64,000 nucleotides of DNA from the NCBI RefSeq assembly GCF_000321045.1, contig NZ_HE578946.1:1-64000 (forward strand), in the 5' to 3' direction. The notes under the pieces are model-generated. The model did not search any database. It saw only the letters and a list, made by a program, of their open reading frames with translations, and was not told where the DNA came from. A program made the position numbers and the translations under genes. Of this stretch, positions 61,979 through 64,000 are shown piece after piece (the stretch's first letter is position 1; every line of letters starts with the position of its first letter). Source of the stretch: Phytobacter massiliensis JC163. Lineage in GTDB: Bacteria > Pseudomonadota > Gammaproteobacteria > Enterobacterales > Enterobacteriaceae.

Positions 61979-63130
61979 ATGGCTACAATTCCCGTTGGCA
62001 TCATCATGCACGGCGTAACCGGTCGGATGGGCAAAAACCAGCACCTGATCCGCTCTATCGTGGCGATCCGCGAGCAGGGCGGCGTGGCGCTGTCGAATGG
62101 CGACCGCCTGCTTCCCGACCCTATCCTGATTGGCCGCAACGAAGAGAAAATCGCCGCGCTGGCGAAACAGACCGGCATCAGCCGCTGGGGCACTGACCTG
62201 GAGGCGGCGCTGGCAAACCCCGCTGACACCATTTTCTTCGATGCCGCGACCACCCAGGCACGCCCGGGCCTGCTGAAAAAAGCGATTGCCGCCGGGAAAC
62301 ACATTTACTGTGAGAAGCCGGTGGCGGTAAGCCTGTCAGAGGCGATGGAGCTTTATCACTACGCGGAGCAGCAGGGCGTTTGCCACGGGGTAGTGCAGGA
62401 TAAGCTGTGGCTGCCTGGGCTGCGCAAACTGCAGATGCTCAACCAGGCAGGCTTCTTTGGTCAGGTGCTGTCGGTGCGCGGCGAGTTTGGCTACTGGGTA
62501 TTTGAAGGGGATTTGCAGCCGACCCAGCGGCCCTCCTGGAACTACCGTAAAGAGGATGGCGGCGGCATTATCCTCGATATGATCTGCCACTGGCGCTATG
62601 TCGTCGATAATCTGTTCGGCGAGATCAAGAGCATAAGCTGCCTGGGGGCGACCCATATCCCGCAACGCTTTGATGAACAGGGCAACGCATATCAGGCCAC
62701 CGCTGACGATGCCGCCTACGCCACCTTCGAACTGCACAATGGCACCATCGTGCAGATCAACAGCTCCTGGTGCGTGCGCGTGCGCCGCGACGACCTGGTG
62801 ACCTTCCAGGTGGATGGCGTAAACGGCTCAGCGGTCGCGGGCCTTACCGACTGCCTCACTCAGTCCCGGGTGAATACGCCCAAACCCATCTGGAACCCGG
62901 ACGTGCGCCAGACGCATAACTTCTTTGATGACTGGTCGCCGGTGCCGGATACCACCACCTACGATAACGCTTTCAAGGTGCAGTGGGAGCTGTTCCTGCG
63001 CCACGTACACCGCGAGACGGATTTCCGCTGGAACCTGCTGGAAGGGGCCAAAGGGGTGCAGCTGGTTGAGCTGGCCCTGCAAAGCTGGCAGGAGCGCCGC
63101 TGGGTCGACGTTCCATCACTGGTGCGCTAA
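61979..63130 (+). CDS. Gfo/Idh/MocA-family oxidoreductase
   Basis: 383 aa. N-terminal NAD(P)-binding fold, with GVTGRMGKNQHL and later EKPVAVS (the conserved EKP motif of the family), then the GFO_IDH_MocA C-terminal domain with DMICHWRYVVDNLFGE. Follows the SDR after 15 bases, so the two are co-transcribed. Substrate unknown; families of this kind act on sugars and inositols. Confidence 0.88.
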   Translation: MATIPVGIIMHGVTGRMGKNQHLIRSIVAIREQGGVALSNGDRLLPDPILIGRNEEKIAALAKQTGISRWGTDLEAALANPADTIFFDAATTQARPGLLKKAIAAGKHIYCEKPVAVSLSEAMELYHYAEQQGVCHGVVQDKLWLPGLRKLQMLNQAGFFGQVLSVRGEFGYWVFEGDLQPTQRPSWNYRKEDGGGIILDMICHWRYVVDNLFGEIKSISCLGATHIPQRFDEQGNAYQATADDAAYATFELHNGTIVQINSSWCVRVRRDDLVTFQVDGVNGSAVAGLTDCLTQSRVNTPKPIWNPDVRQTHNFFDDWSPVPDTTTYDNAFKVQWELFLRHVHRETDFRWNLLEGAKGVQLVELALQSWQERRWVDVPSLVR

Positions 63131-63139
63131 GGGGGCGAT

Positions 63140-63970
63140 ATGCAACAGCCTGATTCCCGGCGGTTATCGCTGAATACCGCCACCGTTCGCCAGCAGTGGA
63201 CGCTGGATAAAATTATCGACGGCTGCGCCCGCCATGAGATTCGCGGCATCTCGCCCTGGCGTGATCAGGTGCAGGCGCTGGGTCTGGAACGCACCGCGCA
63301 GCTGATCCGCAGCAATGAGCTTACCGTCAGCGGCTACTGCCGGGGCGGGATGTTTCCAGGGGTGGACGATGCGGCGCGCCGTGCCGCTGATGACGACAAC
63401 CGCCGGGCCGTGGACGAAGCGCTGGCGGTGGATGCCGCCTGCCTGGTACTGGTAGTGGGCGGCCTGCCCGGGGATTCTAAAGATATTGCCGGCGCACGCA
63501 GCCAGGTGCGGGACGGCCTGGGCCGCCTGCTGGACTACTCCCGCCGCGCAGGGATGCCGCTGGCGATTGAGCCCCTGCATCCGATGTACGCGGCGGACCG
63601 CGCCTGCGTCAATACCCTGGCGCAAGCCAACGATCTTTGCGATGAGCTGGGTGACGATGGCCTGGGCATCGCGGTGGATCTCTACCACACCTGGTGGGAT
63701 CCGCAGTTCTATGCGCAGATCGAACGCGCCGGACGCAAGCGCATTCTCGGTTTTCACATTTGCGACTGGCTGGTGCCAACCCGGCACCTGTTGCTGGATC
63801 GCGGCATGATGGGCGACGGGGTGATTGATATTCGCGCCGCCCGCCTGGCGGTGGAGGCGCTGGGTTACACCGGCGCGCATGAGGTGGAGATTTTCTCGCA
63901 GGAGTGGTGGCAACGGGACCCGGATACGGTGCTGGCTACCTGCAAAGCGCGCCATCTGGCGCATGGTTAA
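63140..63970 (+). CDS. Sugar phosphate isomerase/epimerase (xylose isomerase-like TIM barrel)
   Basis: 276 aa. AP_endonuc_2/xylose-isomerase-like fold with conserved metal and acid residues in AIEPLHPMY, GIAVDLYHTWW, GFHICDW and GAHEVEIFS. Starts 9 bases after the oxidoreductase. The rest of the operon probably continues beyond the window (63971-64000 has no start codon that can be supported). Confidence 0.86.
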   Translation: MQQPDSRRLSLNTATVRQQWTLDKIIDGCARHEIRGISPWRDQVQALGLERTAQLIRSNELTVSGYCRGGMFPGVDDAARRAADDDNRRAVDEALAVDAACLVLVVGGLPGDSKDIAGARSQVRDGLGRLLDYSRRAGMPLAIEPLHPMYAADRACVNTLAQANDLCDELGDDGLGIAVDLYHTWWDPQFYAQIERAGRKRILGFHICDWLVPTRHLLLDRGMMGDGVIDIRAARLAVEALGYTGAHEVEIFSQEWWQRDPDTVLATCKARHLAHG

Positions 63971-64000
63971 TCAGATTTGGCTGTATCTGATGTCTCGTCA

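Overview
The window is a stretch of enterobacterial chromosome interrupted by one small integrated element. The core genes match the Escherichia coli K-12 fis–argR–sspB neighbourhood in content, order and protein length. The 55-60% GC look, msrPQ beside accB, and non-K-12 genes (an MHYT diguanylate cyclase/phosphodiesterase, a succinate-semialdehyde dehydrogenase after aaeB, a TetR/SDR/Gfo-Idh/isomerase cluster after sspB) suggest an Enterobacter, Leclercia, Klebsiella or Kosakonia-type organism. The species cannot be fixed from this sequence alone.

Left flank (1-7740): a minus-strand polar amino-acid ABC transporter operon (yhdWXYZ), the small lipoprotein gene yhdV, a membrane MHYT-GGDEF-EAL protein, the tiny membrane protein gene yhdU, and the original fis-operon terminator.

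Element (7743-23438, about 15.7 kb): it lies between two 33-bp direct repeats made of the 3' end of fis, so fis stays intact. It carries a tyrosine integrase, AlpA, a regulatory region resembling the P1/P4 c4-icd immunity arrangement, a RepA-like helicase followed by an iteron array (probable origin), and a complete HK97-type head-making and packaging set: major capsid, prohead protease, portal, head closure protein, head-tail connector, HNH nuclease, small and large terminase. It has no tail, baseplate or lysis gene. This is the layout of a capsid-forming phage-inducible chromosomal island (cf-PICI), a satellite that builds and fills its own heads and takes tails from a helper phage. Two AT-rich minus-strand cargo genes sit at positions where satellites often carry anti-phage genes. 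One has a HEPN-ribonuclease-like motif. Both are broken by single-base changes in A/T runs.

Right flank (23420-60357): fis-dusB (promoter recognisable), prmA-panF-yhdT, accC-accB, msrQ-msrP, csrD, mreBCD-maf-rng-yhdP-tldD, aaeR and divergent aaeXAB, a succinate-semialdehyde dehydrogenase, yhcO, two yhcN paralogues, argR and divergent mdh, degS-degQ, zapG, zapE, rplM-rpsI and sspA-sspB. These cover fatty-acid synthesis, cell shape, RNA processing, periplasmic proteolysis, translation and stress adaptation.

Right end (60359-64000): a TetR repressor gene divergent from an SDR dehydrogenase, a Gfo/Idh/MocA oxidoreductase and a sugar isomerase-like TIM barrel. Two 20-bp inverted repeats lie between the repressor and the operon. 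The set looks like a sugar or polyol catabolic operon that continues beyond the window. No rRNA, tRNA or CRISPR array was seen.
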